Source: Candidatus Anaeroferrophillus wilburensis (GTDB lineage Bacteria; Desulfobacterota; Anaeroferrophillalia; Anaeroferrophillales; Anaeroferrophillaceae). Taken from it: DNA of 53,549 bases. The position numbers and the translations under genes were made by a program. Every line of letters starts with the position of its first letter. Within the stretch, counting starts at the first letter, position 1. The notes under the pieces are model-generated. The model saw only the letters and a program-made list of their open reading frames with translations, had not been told where the DNA came from and ran no database searches. The DNA is taken from assembly GCA_016934315.1 (NCBI GenBank), contig JAFGSY010000026.1, forward strand, positions 1 through 53,549, given 5' to 3'. This document shows positions 8,461 through 19,363 of the stretch, piece after piece.

Positions 8461-10412
8461 GGCAGGAGATTAAAATCTTTCTTCAGCGTTTCGATGTCCA
8501 GGTTTACAGTTTCCCACTGATTATAACAATCGGCCAGGCGGCCTTCCAGCTGCTGTTTCTGCTCATCCTGACGTCTGACCTCGTCGGCGGCGGTTGTCTG
8601 AAAAAACCGGGGGTCGGCAAAAAGGATTTCAATTGTGGCAATCTCCGCCTCCAGCCGGGCAATCTCCGCCTCCAGCTGGCGGCTTTGCTCCACCAGCGGT
8701 TTGGCGGCTTTATGATAAGCCTGACGGCTGGCGGCATTTTTTTTCTTTTGCTGTTTTGTTTCCCGATAATCGGCTGGTTTGGCTGCCGCCACCGGCCTGG
8801 CAGCCAGATCAACCTGGGCCGCCAGATGATCAGTCCCCACCTTTTCAAGAAACTCCTGATAATTACCGTCAAACATCTCCATCTGCTTGGGACGCAGTTC
8901 CAGAATTCTGGTTGCCACCCGATCAACAAGATAACGATTGTGGCTGACCAGCAACACCGTACCGTCAAACGCCTCAAGAGCGCGGATAAAGGATTCGATC
9001 GACTCCATATCCAGATGGTTGCTCGGTTCATCCAAAACCAGGACGTTGCCGTGCTGCAGCACCAACTTGGCAAGCACCAGACGGGCCGCCTCGCCCCCGG
9101 ACAGCGCCTCGGTGCGCTTATGGACGTCATCACCGGAGAAAAGAAAATTACCCAACACCCCCCGAATAGTGCCGATGGTAGCTCCGGGATCAACACTGTA
9201 GAGAAACTCATAGGCAGTCGTATTGCCGGCAATCACCTCCCGGTGGTCCTGGGAAAAGTAGTCCGGATAGGTTTTATACCCCCAGCTGTAGGTTCCACCG
9301 TCAGCCTGCAGCTGACCCATGAGAATTTTCAGCAGGGTTGATTTCCCCACCCCGTTGGGACCCAGGATGGCAATCTTATCATTGCGGTAGACGGTAAAAC
9401 TGACATTATCAAGTACCATCAGATCACCAAAGGATTTCTGCAGGCCCTCCACTTCCAGCACCACTTTCCCCGGTGGCCTTCGGGAGGTAAAGGCAATAAG
9501 CGGATAGGCCCGGGAACTGTAGACCGGCGCTTCAATCGCTTTTTCCAGCCGCTCTATCTGTTTCACTTTACTCTGTGCCTGGCGAGCTTTGCTCGCCTTA
9601 CCTTTAAAGCGGGTGACAAACTGCTGCAGATCATCAATCCGTTTCTCCGCCTTGGCCGCCTCCTGCTGACGCATGAGATCATCTTGGGCTTTGGCAGCCA
9701 GAAATTGATCGTAATTACCGGGGTACAGCTTGATGGTGCCATAGTCGATATCAGCAATATGGGTGCAAACATTATTCAGAAAGCGCCGGTCATGGGAAAC
9801 AACCAGCACGACACCGGCATAGGAGCAGAGATACTCTTCCAACCAATGGATGGAAAAAATATCCAGATGGTTGGTTGGCTCATCCAATAACAGGACATCC
9901 GGCTGACCAAAGAGGCACTGAGCCAACAACACCCTGAGTTTATAGCCTCCGGACAGCACCCGCATGGGCTGCTGGTGCTTCACCGCCGGAATCCCCAGGC
10001 CTTCCAGCATGGCGGCGATCCTGCTCTCAGCCAGGTAGCCGTCATAATGGGCAATAATCTCTTCCAGCTCAATCAAGCGGGCCGGCGATGGCTCTGTCTG
10101 CTGCAGCAACTGCTCCTTTTCCTCCAGGGCGGCTGCCAACACCGGCTGTCCCTGGAGAACGGTGGCCATAATCGTGGTGTCCTCAAATGCGAAATGGTCC
10201 TGATTGACGGTGCCGACGCTCACTTTGCCGGGCACCGTAATCTCCCCGTGGTCGGCCGCTTCCCGACCACTGATCAAACGCAGCAGGGTTGACTTGCCGG
10301 CTCCGTTGGCCCCGACAATGCCATAGCGCTTGCCGGGGTCAAAGCGCAGGTTGACCTTGGAGAAAAGGTATCCGCCACCGTATTGTTTGCTTAGTTCGGT
10401 AATACTGATCAT
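8457..10412 (-). CDS. ABC-F family ATPase (ribosome-associated type)
   Basis: The 651-residue protein has two tandem ABC ATPase domains and no transmembrane segments, the ABC-F layout. ABC-F proteins act on ribosomes as translation factors or antibiotic-protection proteins. Domain 1 has Walker A GANGAGKST (about residues 34-42), signature LSGGYKLR and Walker B LLLDEPTNHLD. Domain 2 has GPNGVGKST, LSGGEAARL and VLDEPSNHLD. The linker between them is basic and helical. The C-terminal ~100 residues are charged and coiled-coil-like, as in Uup/YdiF-type members. Sequence alone does not tell which subgroup it belongs to. It is transcribed away from rlpA and runs tail to tail into trmL. Confidence 0.92.
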   Translation of the reverse strand: MISITELSKQYGGGYLFSKVNLRFDPGKRYGIVGANGAGKSTLLRLISGREAADHGEITVPGKVSVGTVNQDHFAFEDTTIMATVLQGQPVLAAALEEKEQLLQQTEPSPARLIELEEIIAHYDGYLAESRIAAMLEGLGIPAVKHQQPMRVLSGGYKLRVLLAQCLFGQPDVLLLDEPTNHLDIFSIHWLEEYLCSYAGVVLVVSHDRRFLNNVCTHIADIDYGTIKLYPGNYDQFLAAKAQDDLMRQQEAAKAEKRIDDLQQFVTRFKGKASKARQAQSKVKQIERLEKAIEAPVYSSRAYPLIAFTSRRPPGKVVLEVEGLQKSFGDLMVLDNVSFTVYRNDKIAILGPNGVGKSTLLKILMGQLQADGGTYSWGYKTYPDYFSQDHREVIAGNTTAYEFLYSVDPGATIGTIRGVLGNFLFSGDDVHKRTEALSGGEAARLVLAKLVLQHGNVLVLDEPSNHLDMESIESFIRALEAFDGTVLLVSHNRYLVDRVATRILELRPKQMEMFDGNYQEFLEKVGTDHLAAQVDLAARPVAAAKPADYRETKQQKKKNAASRQAYHKAAKPLVEQSRQLEAEIARLEAEIATIEILFADPRFFQTTAADEVRRQDEQKQQLEGRLADCYNQWETVNLDIETLKKDFNLLP

Positions 10413-10556
10413 CGTCCGCTAAAAACCTGTGAAAAAGAGAAAACAATCAATGTTTCCAGACTGCTGGACAGCAGCAAGGCTGTTGTGGTAACCTGCCATA
10501 GCAGAATGTCCGGAGAATGGCAAGGCACATTAAAACAGCAGGGGAAGAACGTACCA

Positions 10557-11276
10557 ATGAAGCCACGAGGGAAAAACCAGGCATGCGGGTTTTGCCGCCG
10601 ATCACGCTCTCACCGGCCGGCATACCTGGGGATTGCCGCCGGCCTGTTGCTAGTCATCCTGCTGTGGGTAGCCTGCAGCCCGGTAAGGACCACCTATCAG
10701 GTTACCAAAGGAACGGTGAAAACAACTTGGAAAGCTCTTGATCTGGCCACTGACCTCACTGGCGGCACCGTCAGAACCGTCTACAAGATCGGCAAATTCA
10801 CCTTCGATGTGGTTATGGCTCCGGACTACTGGCCCATGACCCAGGACCTGGAAACTATTGACGGACTCTCACCGAAAGAAGCCATTCGTCAGGGACGGGT
10901 AAAAAACTCGCCCTATAGCATTCACGGCCAACGGTATGCGCCCATGTCGGTTGCTGCGTCCCAGACCTACTGCGAGGAAGGGGTCGCTTCCTGGTATGGC
11001 TATGAAACCAGGCGACAGAAAGGTGGCCATATGACTGCCAACGGGGAAGCCTTCGACCCCCTCAAGCCGACTGCCGCCCATAAACTGCTGCCGCTGCCCA
11101 TCCATGTCCGGGTTACCAATCTGGAAAATGGCCGGTCAATGATTGTCCGGGTCAATGATCGTGGACCCTTTGTCGCCGGTCGCATCATTGACCTCAGTGC
11201 CGGAGCCAGCAGAGAGCTGGGGTTTTATGATCAAGGCACCGCCCGGGTAAGGGTTGAAACCGTAGAACTCAACTGA
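10557..11276 (+). CDS. rlpA: RlpA-family septal ring lipoprotein (double-psi beta-barrel)
   Basis: This is probably an outer-membrane lipoprotein of the RlpA family, whose characterised members cleave stem-peptide-free glycan strands at division sites. From the ATG at 10557 the protein is 239 residues. A basic N terminus leads into a hydrophobic stretch ending in LLWVAC, a lipoprotein signal peptide with the lipidated Cys. The C-terminal 100 residues form the double-psi barrel, with GVASWYG, MTANGEAFD, AAHKLLPLP and VNDRGPFV...RIIDLS. There is no SPOR domain. AGGGGAAG lies about ten bases before the chosen start. An in-frame GTG at 10485 lacks this signal. Confidence 0.92.
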   Translation: MKPRGKNQACGFCRRSRSHRPAYLGIAAGLLLVILLWVACSPVRTTYQVTKGTVKTTWKALDLATDLTGGTVRTVYKIGKFTFDVVMAPDYWPMTQDLETIDGLSPKEAIRQGRVKNSPYSIHGQRYAPMSVAASQTYCEEGVASWYGYETRRQKGGHMTANGEAFDPLKPTAAHKLLPLPIHVRVTNLENGRSMIVRVNDRGPFVAGRIIDLSAGASRELGFYDQGTARVRVETVELN

Positions 11277-11435
11277 CACTACGTTACCATCGGCTGCTTC
11301 ACATGCTTCGCATGGCAACCTCTCTGGTTCTGTAGACGTCCGCAGTAAACAAAGAGTTTACCTGACGAAACTGTTACTAAGGATATGCGGACAACAAAAC
11401 CGAACCGGAAAGGCGGAAGAAGATCGAAGAGGCCG

Positions 11436-12671
11436 TTACAGCTGGCGACCCCAGCGGAAGGCATTGCGATGAACGGCACCCCCGCCGGAAGGCGCGACAA
11501 AATCCTGCCCCTGGGCGGCAAACGGCTGGAAAATGAGGACAGCATCCTGCAAGGTGATTTTCAGGTGGGGCAGCAGCGGAAAAATCCGTTTTTTAGGCAT
11601 AATCATCGTCGCCAGCAGAACAGTCAGGCTCTCCAATGCCTCAGCCAACGGCAAGGTAACCGGATAAAAACGCCGGGAACCAACACGGCGCTCCGGCTCA
11701 TCAACTATCTGCTTGATGGTCATCTGTCTGGCAAGACGTAAAAACAGTTGAGGCCGGATCTTGAACGCCGGCAGCCAAAAACAAAGCCGGCGTTCATTCC
11801 AGGCAGGAGCAGCAACTTTCGGGATGTTTGCCTGGCGAATCAGATCAGCGTAAGAGGTCAGCTCCAGACCGTCAACAGCCACTTCCAGACGCCAGAAAGG
11901 CACCTGCAGCAGCTCTCCCTTGGCCACCGTGGGAGAAACACCCCAGGCCATCGACCGGAGGCCGGCTGGCGACGCAGTCCAGGCAGTATCACAATGGGAA
12001 CAAAGGAGTACCAGGCTCTCACGATCACCCTCAAGATCCCAGCCGCAGGCGGGACAGAGTGCCGGCACAAAGGAATGCTGCCAGGATGGTCCCCGGGATT
12101 CACTATGTTGCAAGATTCCCTCGGCAGCCGTCATCCCGGTCAGGATTGTACCGTCAATGGCATCACGAAAACCATCAGCAGACTGGCCGATAGGGGCATA
12201 GATCAGGGAAGAAACCTCACCGATAAAGGCGGCGTATTCGCCAGCCGGCAACCCGCCGGGCAGCCGTCCGGCAGTCAAGTCGCTCACCACGGTTGACAGG
12301 GATTTCTGCACTGCCAGCCATGATCCCGGCAGCTCCGGGGTCGCAAAAAGCAGAGACAAAGCCTGCGGTCGGAACCCCAGGCTCTGGGGCAGGGCGCTGC
12401 AGGAAAAAGCCGGGAGACTGGTATCCAGCAGGCGGTGGTCTATCTGCTCGGCACGGGCAGCAAAGGAGATCCCCTTCAGCCGCCAATAGGGGACATAAAA
12501 AATTTCACCCTGATGGGAGTGTGAAGGAGGAATGTAATAGTGACAAGGTCCCGCAGCTGCAAGATAGAGGCGGACTCGGCAATAGGGACAGGCAAACAGG
12601 CGGTCCGTTTCTTCCAGCGTTACCGGTGCTCCGCACTGGGGACACTGGTGTGCCACCTGCCAGCTGTTCAT
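11436..12671 (-). CDS. Internally duplicated zinc-ribbon protein of unknown function
   Basis: I do not recognise a characterised family. The 411-residue protein is built from two similar halves. Each half begins with a four-cysteine zinc ribbon: C10-x2-C13 / C28-x2-C31 in the first, and CPACG...LLCSHC at about 206-227 in the second. In each the ribbon is followed by a similar hydrophobic motif, YVPYWRLKG (about 58-66) and VPFWRLEVAVDG (about 255-266). There is no signal peptide or clear transmembrane helix. The gene starts directly after the stop codon of the SPFH/zinc-ribbon gene with no gap, so the two are cotranscribed and the products probably act together. Confidence 0.8.
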   Translation of the reverse strand: MNSWQVAHQCPQCGAPVTLEETDRLFACPYCRVRLYLAAAGPCHYYIPPSHSHQGEIFYVPYWRLKGISFAARAEQIDHRLLDTSLPAFSCSALPQSLGFRPQALSLLFATPELPGSWLAVQKSLSTVVSDLTAGRLPGGLPAGEYAAFIGEVSSLIYAPIGQSADGFRDAIDGTILTGMTAAEGILQHSESRGPSWQHSFVPALCPACGWDLEGDRESLVLLCSHCDTAWTASPAGLRSMAWGVSPTVAKGELLQVPFWRLEVAVDGLELTSYADLIRQANIPKVAAPAWNERRLCFWLPAFKIRPQLFLRLARQMTIKQIVDEPERRVGSRRFYPVTLPLAEALESLTVLLATMIMPKKRIFPLLPHLKITLQDAVLIFQPFAAQGQDFVAPSGGGAVHRNAFRWGRQL

Positions 12672-13793
12672 CTACAACTTCTCTCCGCACTGGTTGCAAA
12701 AATGGGCTGCCGGCAGATTTTCAGTACCACAGCCGGGGCAGACAACTGCCTGCGGTTTTTCTTCCACCGCGGTACCGCAGCGGGGACAGAACCTGGCATT
12801 GGGCGGCAGGTTTTTACCGCAGCCGCTGCACTGGCTGATAATCAGCAGCTGATGGCCGCAAGCGGGACAGAAGCGGGCGTCGTTAGCTACCGGTTCATGA
12901 CATTCGGGACAGCGATTTTCCACCACTGCCGCCGGGGAACCGTTGCCGGCCGCGCCAAAATTGGCAAACATAGCCGGCATCATCAATCCCAGGCCGACAC
13001 CCATCCCGGAACCGACATCGCTTCCCGATTCAGGCATCTTCTCCATGGCCATGGCGGTTTTCATCTGCATCAGGCGGTTCATATCATCAAACATGGTCAG
13101 ACGGCCATGGTCATCAATCGCCTGCTGCACCTCGGGCGGCGGTGTTATGGCGGTGATATAAAGGGCGGTCAACCCGAGGCCAAAGCGGCTGAAATCATCA
13201 TCAAGACGCTGGCGCAAGGTTGCCGACAATGATTCATAGCAACCCGGCAGATCAAGAATGCTGTCCAATTCCTCCCCCAACAGATCATTAAAGCGGGAGA
13301 CAATAACCCGGCTCAGGTACTCCTCGATACTCTCGGTGGCATACACTCCCTGGGTCCCCACCAGACGGTTGATAAACAACAGCGGCTGGAGAACCTGAAG
13401 ATTAAAAACGCCGAAAGCCCGCAGGCGAACCAGGCCAAGGCGGGCATCCTTGAAGGCCACCGGATCGTGAGTCCCCCACTTGAGGTTGGGAAACACCTTC
13501 ATATTGACGAAATAAACCTCGGCTCGCAGGGGACTGCTGAATCCCCATGGCAGACTCAGCACCTTGGTCAAAACCGGCAGGTTGTGGGTTGACAGGGTAT
13601 GACGGCCGGCGCCTACCGCATCATAGGCTTTGCCCTGGTAAAAAAACACCGCCGCCTGACTGTCACGCACGATCAGCTGGGCGCCGAATTTCAATTCGCC
13701 GGAACCATGTTCAGGGATCCGGTGCACCAGCTCCTGACCACTTTCATCAAACCATTCAATAACTTCCAGAAAAACCAGATTATCAGTCCCCAT
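12672..13793 (-). CDS. SPFH-domain protein with three C-terminal zinc ribbons (YdjI-like)
   Basis: This 373-residue protein resembles the SPFH proteins annotated as virion core protein or YdjI-like. These are membrane-associated scaffold-like proteins of uncertain role. The SPFH-type core covers about residues 20-245. A Met/Gly-rich linker (about 255-300) follows, then three zinc ribbons: CPECHEPV...FCPACG, CSGCGKNL...FCPRCG and CPGCGTEN...FCNQCG. There is no signal peptide or membrane helix. I chose the ATG at 13793 because AGGGGG lies just upstream. A GTG at 13808 would lengthen it by five residues. The duplicated zinc-ribbon gene follows with zero spacing. Confidence 0.85.
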   Translation of the reverse strand: MGTDNLVFLEVIEWFDESGQELVHRIPEHGSGELKFGAQLIVRDSQAAVFFYQGKAYDAVGAGRHTLSTHNLPVLTKVLSLPWGFSSPLRAEVYFVNMKVFPNLKWGTHDPVAFKDARLGLVRLRAFGVFNLQVLQPLLFINRLVGTQGVYATESIEEYLSRVIVSRFNDLLGEELDSILDLPGCYESLSATLRQRLDDDFSRFGLGLTALYITAITPPPEVQQAIDDHGRLTMFDDMNRLMQMKTAMAMEKMPESGSDVGSGMGVGLGLMMPAMFANFGAAGNGSPAAVVENRCPECHEPVANDARFCPACGHQLLIISQCSGCGKNLPPNARFCPRCGTAVEEKPQAVVCPGCGTENLPAAHFCNQCGEKL

Positions 13794-14078
13794 GTCGCCC
13801 CCTATCACTAGTTATGTTCGGTGCTGCCCGCCGGCATGGAGCTTATTTCGGCTGAAAAGCCGTTTTTGTTTACCGGAAAATTCGGGCGCCGGGAGATTGT
13901 CAGCCAGGGTTATCACCCCGGCGACCGGCCGAACGTTACGAACTGCTGCCCGGGACATCGTCATGGGTCAACAACCGGAAAACAGAAAGGCAGGCTGAGG
14001 GGGCAAAGAAAAAGCAGCACAATAAAGGGGAGGGACAGCAAAGAAAGCACCGATGAAGAAAACCGGCAGGCAGGCCCG

Positions 14079-15233
14079 CTAAGGACGGCTGCCGGCATAC
14101 AGCTCATATTCCAGCAGCCGGCACTCGATGGCACCGTTGAAGAGGGGATATCTGCGCCTGGCTTTCAATCCCACCTTTTTTGCCAGATCCAGATTGCCGG
14201 TCAGAATAAATCCCCGGTAGCCGGCGCAGTGCTGCTTGAAATAATCGCCGATGCGCTTGTAGGTCGCCGGCAGTTCCGCTAATGATCCCAGGCGTTCTCC
14301 ATATTCGGGATTGAGGATCACAACTCCCGCTCCCGGCGGTATGGTGGTGGCGGCAAAATCACAGACGCTGAACTCGATAAACGGTTCAACCCCGGCCCGC
14401 TGGGCATTGCGGCGGGCAATGTTGATCACCGCCGGGTCATGGTCGGTGGCAATAAGGCGGCCGGCAATCCCCTCTTGCAACTGGCTGCGGGCCTGGCGGC
14501 ATAGCCGCTGCCAGGCATCCCGGGAAAAACCGGCAAGATGCATGAAGGCAAAGTTTTCACGGTCAAGCCCCGGGGGGATCTGGAGCGCCTGCAGGGCCGC
14601 TTCGATGACCAGCGTTCCGCTGCCGCACATGGGATTGATAAAATTTCCCATGCCATTCCAGGCCGCCTGAACCACGGCTGCCGCCAAGGTCTCCTGCAGC
14701 GGCGCCCGGCTGCCTTCCTGACGGTAGCCCCGGCGGGCCAGAGATTCCCCCGAGGTATCCAGATAAACAAGACATGTTTTCTGCTTCCAGAAAAGATGCA
14801 CCACCGCCCCATGGCGACCAGGCCCTGAATCGGGCCGCCGGCCGTACTGCCGTCGCAGTCGATCAACAATCACGTCTTTGGTCTTCTGGTTGGCAAAGCG
14901 ACTATCGCGAATGGAGGGGTGATCGACCACCGAGGTAACCGTCAGATAACGGTCAGGACGAAGATACTTTTCCCAGCTGATGCGGGCAAGATGGCTGAAA
15001 AGCTCTTCCTGGCTGCCAACGGTGAAACTGCCGACCTGAAAAAAAATCCGCTGCCCGGTACGGCAGCAAAGATTCAGGCGCATGGCATCGGACAGCGTCC
15101 CCTTGGTGCTGACCCCGGCAACCGTTTCACTGACGATGGGAAAACCCAAGGATTGCAATTCAGCCTTCAGAAAGGGAGGAATCCCTTTTGCACAGGGGAT
15201 ATGGATGGTACTGGCCTGGGAAAAGATGCTCAT
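14079..15233 (-). CDS. THUMP-domain class I RNA methyltransferase (RlmL/YpsC-like)
   Basis: This is probably a guanine N2-methyltransferase of 23S rRNA. The 384 residues match the length of the single-module YpsC family, not the fused RlmKL of E. coli. A THUMP RNA-binding region covers about residues 50-155, followed by a Rossmann methyltransferase with NPMCGSGTLVIEAAL (motif I region, about 197). The catalytic motif IV reads NPEYGERLG (about 307), while the usual form is NPPYG. It starts 12 bases after argB and is the last gene of the xerC-hslV-hslU-argB run. The specific rRNA position is inferred from homologs. Confidence 0.88.
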   Translation of the reverse strand: MSIFSQASTIHIPCAKGIPPFLKAELQSLGFPIVSETVAGVSTKGTLSDAMRLNLCCRTGQRIFFQVGSFTVGSQEELFSHLARISWEKYLRPDRYLTVTSVVDHPSIRDSRFANQKTKDVIVDRLRRQYGRRPDSGPGRHGAVVHLFWKQKTCLVYLDTSGESLARRGYRQEGSRAPLQETLAAAVVQAAWNGMGNFINPMCGSGTLVIEAALQALQIPPGLDRENFAFMHLAGFSRDAWQRLCRQARSQLQEGIAGRLIATDHDPAVINIARRNAQRAGVEPFIEFSVCDFAATTIPPGAGVVILNPEYGERLGSLAELPATYKRIGDYFKQHCAGYRGFILTGNLDLAKKVGLKARRRYPLFNGAIECRLLEYELYAGSRP

Positions 15234-15245
15234 GGATGGCAGTCT

Positions 15246-17557
<2,312 letters not shown>

Positions 17558-18109
17558 TTAGATATTCTCCTCTTCTTCGGCAACCAGTTTTTCAATGGTA
17601 AACTGGTCATTGGTATAGATACATATCTTCGAAGTAATGGCCAGCGCCTCTTTGACAATCTCCGCTGCCGGCAACGTTGTATGGGCCACCATGGCCCGGG
17701 CTGCAGCCTCGGCGTAGGGCGCCCCCGAACCAATGGCTACCACTCCGTCATCAGGTTCAATAACATCACCATTGCCGGAGAGTACCAGGGTATGCTCATC
17801 GTTGGCGATAATCAGCAGCGCCTCCAGGCGGCGCAGCATTTTATCCATCCGCCAGTCTTTGGCCATCTCCACCGCCGCCCGCATCAAATTGCCGTTATAC
17901 ATGTTCAGTTTTTCTTCAAATCGCTCAAACAGAGTAAAAGCATCGGCGGTTGACCCGGCAAAACCGGCAAGAATCTGGTTGTCATAGAGCCAGCGTACTT
18001 TGCGGGCCCCATGCTTCATGACCGTATCACCCATGGTTACCTGACCGTCGCCGCCGACAGCCAGTTCAGTTCCTGTACGAACAGCCAGAATTGTTGTTCC
18101 GGTAAACAT
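17558..18109 (-). CDS. hslV: HslV threonine protease subunit
   Basis: HslV is the proteasome-like peptidase of the HslUV complex. The 183-residue precursor begins MFTG and then TTILAVR. By comparison with other HslV proteins the catalytic nucleophile is the first Thr of TTILAVR, exposed after removal of a four-residue propeptide. E. coli HslV needs only Met removal. The conserved GDGQVT and GFAGSTADA segments follow. It is the second gene after xerC (49-base gap) and abuts hslU. Confidence 0.97.
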   Translation of the reverse strand: MFTGTTILAVRTGTELAVGGDGQVTMGDTVMKHGARKVRWLYDNQILAGFAGSTADAFTLFERFEEKLNMYNGNLMRAAVEMAKDWRMDKMLRRLEALLIIANDEHTLVLSGNGDVIEPDDGVVAIGSGAPYAEAAARAMVAHTTLPAAEIVKEALAITSKICIYTNDQFTIEKLVAEEEENI

Positions 18110-18158
18110 CAGCTATATCTCCTCCATAGGGTAAGTGGTCGTCATCCCAAAGCCAGGC

Positions 18159-19103
18159 TCATTTCTCCTGCCGGGCGAGCGGATGAGCCCGATCATAGAC
18201 TTCCAGCAATCGCTTAATGTCGAGGTGCGTATAGCGCTGGGTGGTTGACAAACTGCTGTGGCCAAGCAGTTCCTGAATACTCCGCAGGTCAGCACCATTC
18301 TGCAGCAGGTGGGTGGCAAACGAATGACGAATGGCATGGGGAGACAATGGCTTATACAAACGTGCCGCCCTCAGATACTTATCCAGCAAACGGGCTACCG
18401 AGCGGGATGTGAGTCGTCCTCCTCTGGCGTTCAGAAAGAGGGGGTCGTCCCGCCGCTGACGCTCATCAGCAGACCCGGCAGAAGGACGCTGGGTCAGATA
18501 GGTCTGCAACCAGCGTTCAGCCACCGTACCCAGAGGAATAACCCGTTCTTTCCGCCCCTTGCCAAACACCCTGACAACACCGGCAAGAAAATCAACATCA
18601 GGGACATTCAGTGAAACAACTTCAGCTACCCGCATCCCCGAAGCATACAAAAGCTCCATAATCGCCCGATCCCGTACTCCCAGCACCGTATCGGTGGGAA
18701 TGCTCTCGAGCAGAGTGGCCATCTCCTCCACCTCAAGGCAGGCGGGCAGTCGCTGTCCCTGTTTCGGGGTTACCAACAGATCAGCGGGATTATCCAACCG
18801 CAGCCCCCGTTTTCGCAAAAAGAAGAAAAAGGATTTTATGGTAGCCAATCGACGGCTGACCGTCGATCTGCTGGCCCGGGCAAGCTCAGCCCGCAGAAAA
18901 GCACGCAGCTGGTGTTCCTGCACCTCAAGCCAGCATTGGTCCTCCTCTTCCACCAGAGAACAATGCTCTTCAAGAAAAATCCGCAGCTGCTCCAAGTCGC
19001 CCCAGTAGGCCCTGACGGTGTGTGCCGAATAATGGCGTTCCACCGCTAAAAAGCGAAAGAATAACGCCCGCAGACCGCTCGTTGCAGCGTTCACATCGTG
19101 CAC
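18159..19103 (-). CDS. xerC: Tyrosine recombinase XerC
   Basis: This 314-residue tyrosine recombinase probably resolves chromosome dimers at dif. An N-terminal SAM-like DNA-binding domain (about 10-105) precedes the catalytic domain. All catalytic positions are visible: Arg in ASGMRVAEV, Lys in GKGRKERVIPL, His and Arg in LSPHAIRHSFATH, His in LLGHSSLSTTQ and the nucleophile Tyr in QRYTHLD. The start is a GTG at 19103 with AGGGGG seven bases upstream. The order xerC-hslV-hslU is a known arrangement, also seen in Firmicutes. A well-formed promoter lies at 19125-19153. Confidence 0.95.
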   Translation of the reverse strand: MHDVNAATSGLRALFFRFLAVERHYSAHTVRAYWGDLEQLRIFLEEHCSLVEEEDQCWLEVQEHQLRAFLRAELARASRSTVSRRLATIKSFFFFLRKRGLRLDNPADLLVTPKQGQRLPACLEVEEMATLLESIPTDTVLGVRDRAIMELLYASGMRVAEVVSLNVPDVDFLAGVVRVFGKGRKERVIPLGTVAERWLQTYLTQRPSAGSADERQRRDDPLFLNARGGRLTSRSVARLLDKYLRAARLYKPLSPHAIRHSFATHLLQNGADLRSIQELLGHSSLSTTQRYTHLDIKRLLEVYDRAHPLARQEK

Positions 19104-19124
19104 AGCAATCCCCCTCTTGGAGAC

Positions 19125-19153
19125 GTATTAGAACATAATGGTCAATTTATCAA
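19125..19153 (-). promoter_or_regulatory. Sigma-70 type promoter of the xerC-hslVU-argB run
   Basis: On the minus strand TTGATA (19148-19153) and TAATAC (19125-19130) are exactly 17 bases apart, matching five and four of six consensus bases. The start point would be near 19118, about 15 bases before the xerC GTG. The element overlaps an inverted repeat described separately. Confidence 0.65.
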
Positions 19154-19177
19154 CCATTAAAGCACAACCATCATGGT
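19137..19177. promoter_or_regulatory. Pair of inverted repeats between the xerC and tonB promoters
   Basis: AATGGT (19137-19142) and ACCATT (19153-19158) form an inverted repeat around a 10-base centre. A second element, ACCAT-C-ATGGT (19167-19177), is a perfect 11-base palindrome sharing the same half-site. The first overlaps the spacer and -35 box of the xerC promoter. The second lies between the two divergent promoters. This looks like an operator for an unknown DNA-binding protein. No footprint or motif match supports it. Confidence 0.4.
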
Positions 19178-19199
19178 CTGTCGGCATCCATCAGCTGCC

Positions 19200-19228
19200 T
19201 TGACTAAGGCGGCACAATAGGCTACAAA
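19200..19228 (+). promoter_or_regulatory. Probable promoter of the tonB-like gene
   Basis: TTGACT (19200-19205) and TACAAA (19223-19228) are 17 bases apart on the plus strand. The predicted start point, near 19235, lies downstream of the GTG at 19232, which argues that the tonB-like protein starts further downstream. Confidence 0.5.
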
Positions 19229-19363
19229 TGGGTGAGCGCCATGGGATACTGGCGGCCCATTCGGAGACATCAATTATTCCGGGTGACAACTCATGCGCAT
19301 GAAGCGGGAACCGGCAGGCTGCAATATCTCCAGAGCATCGGATTCCCTGACGGAAAAACCATC

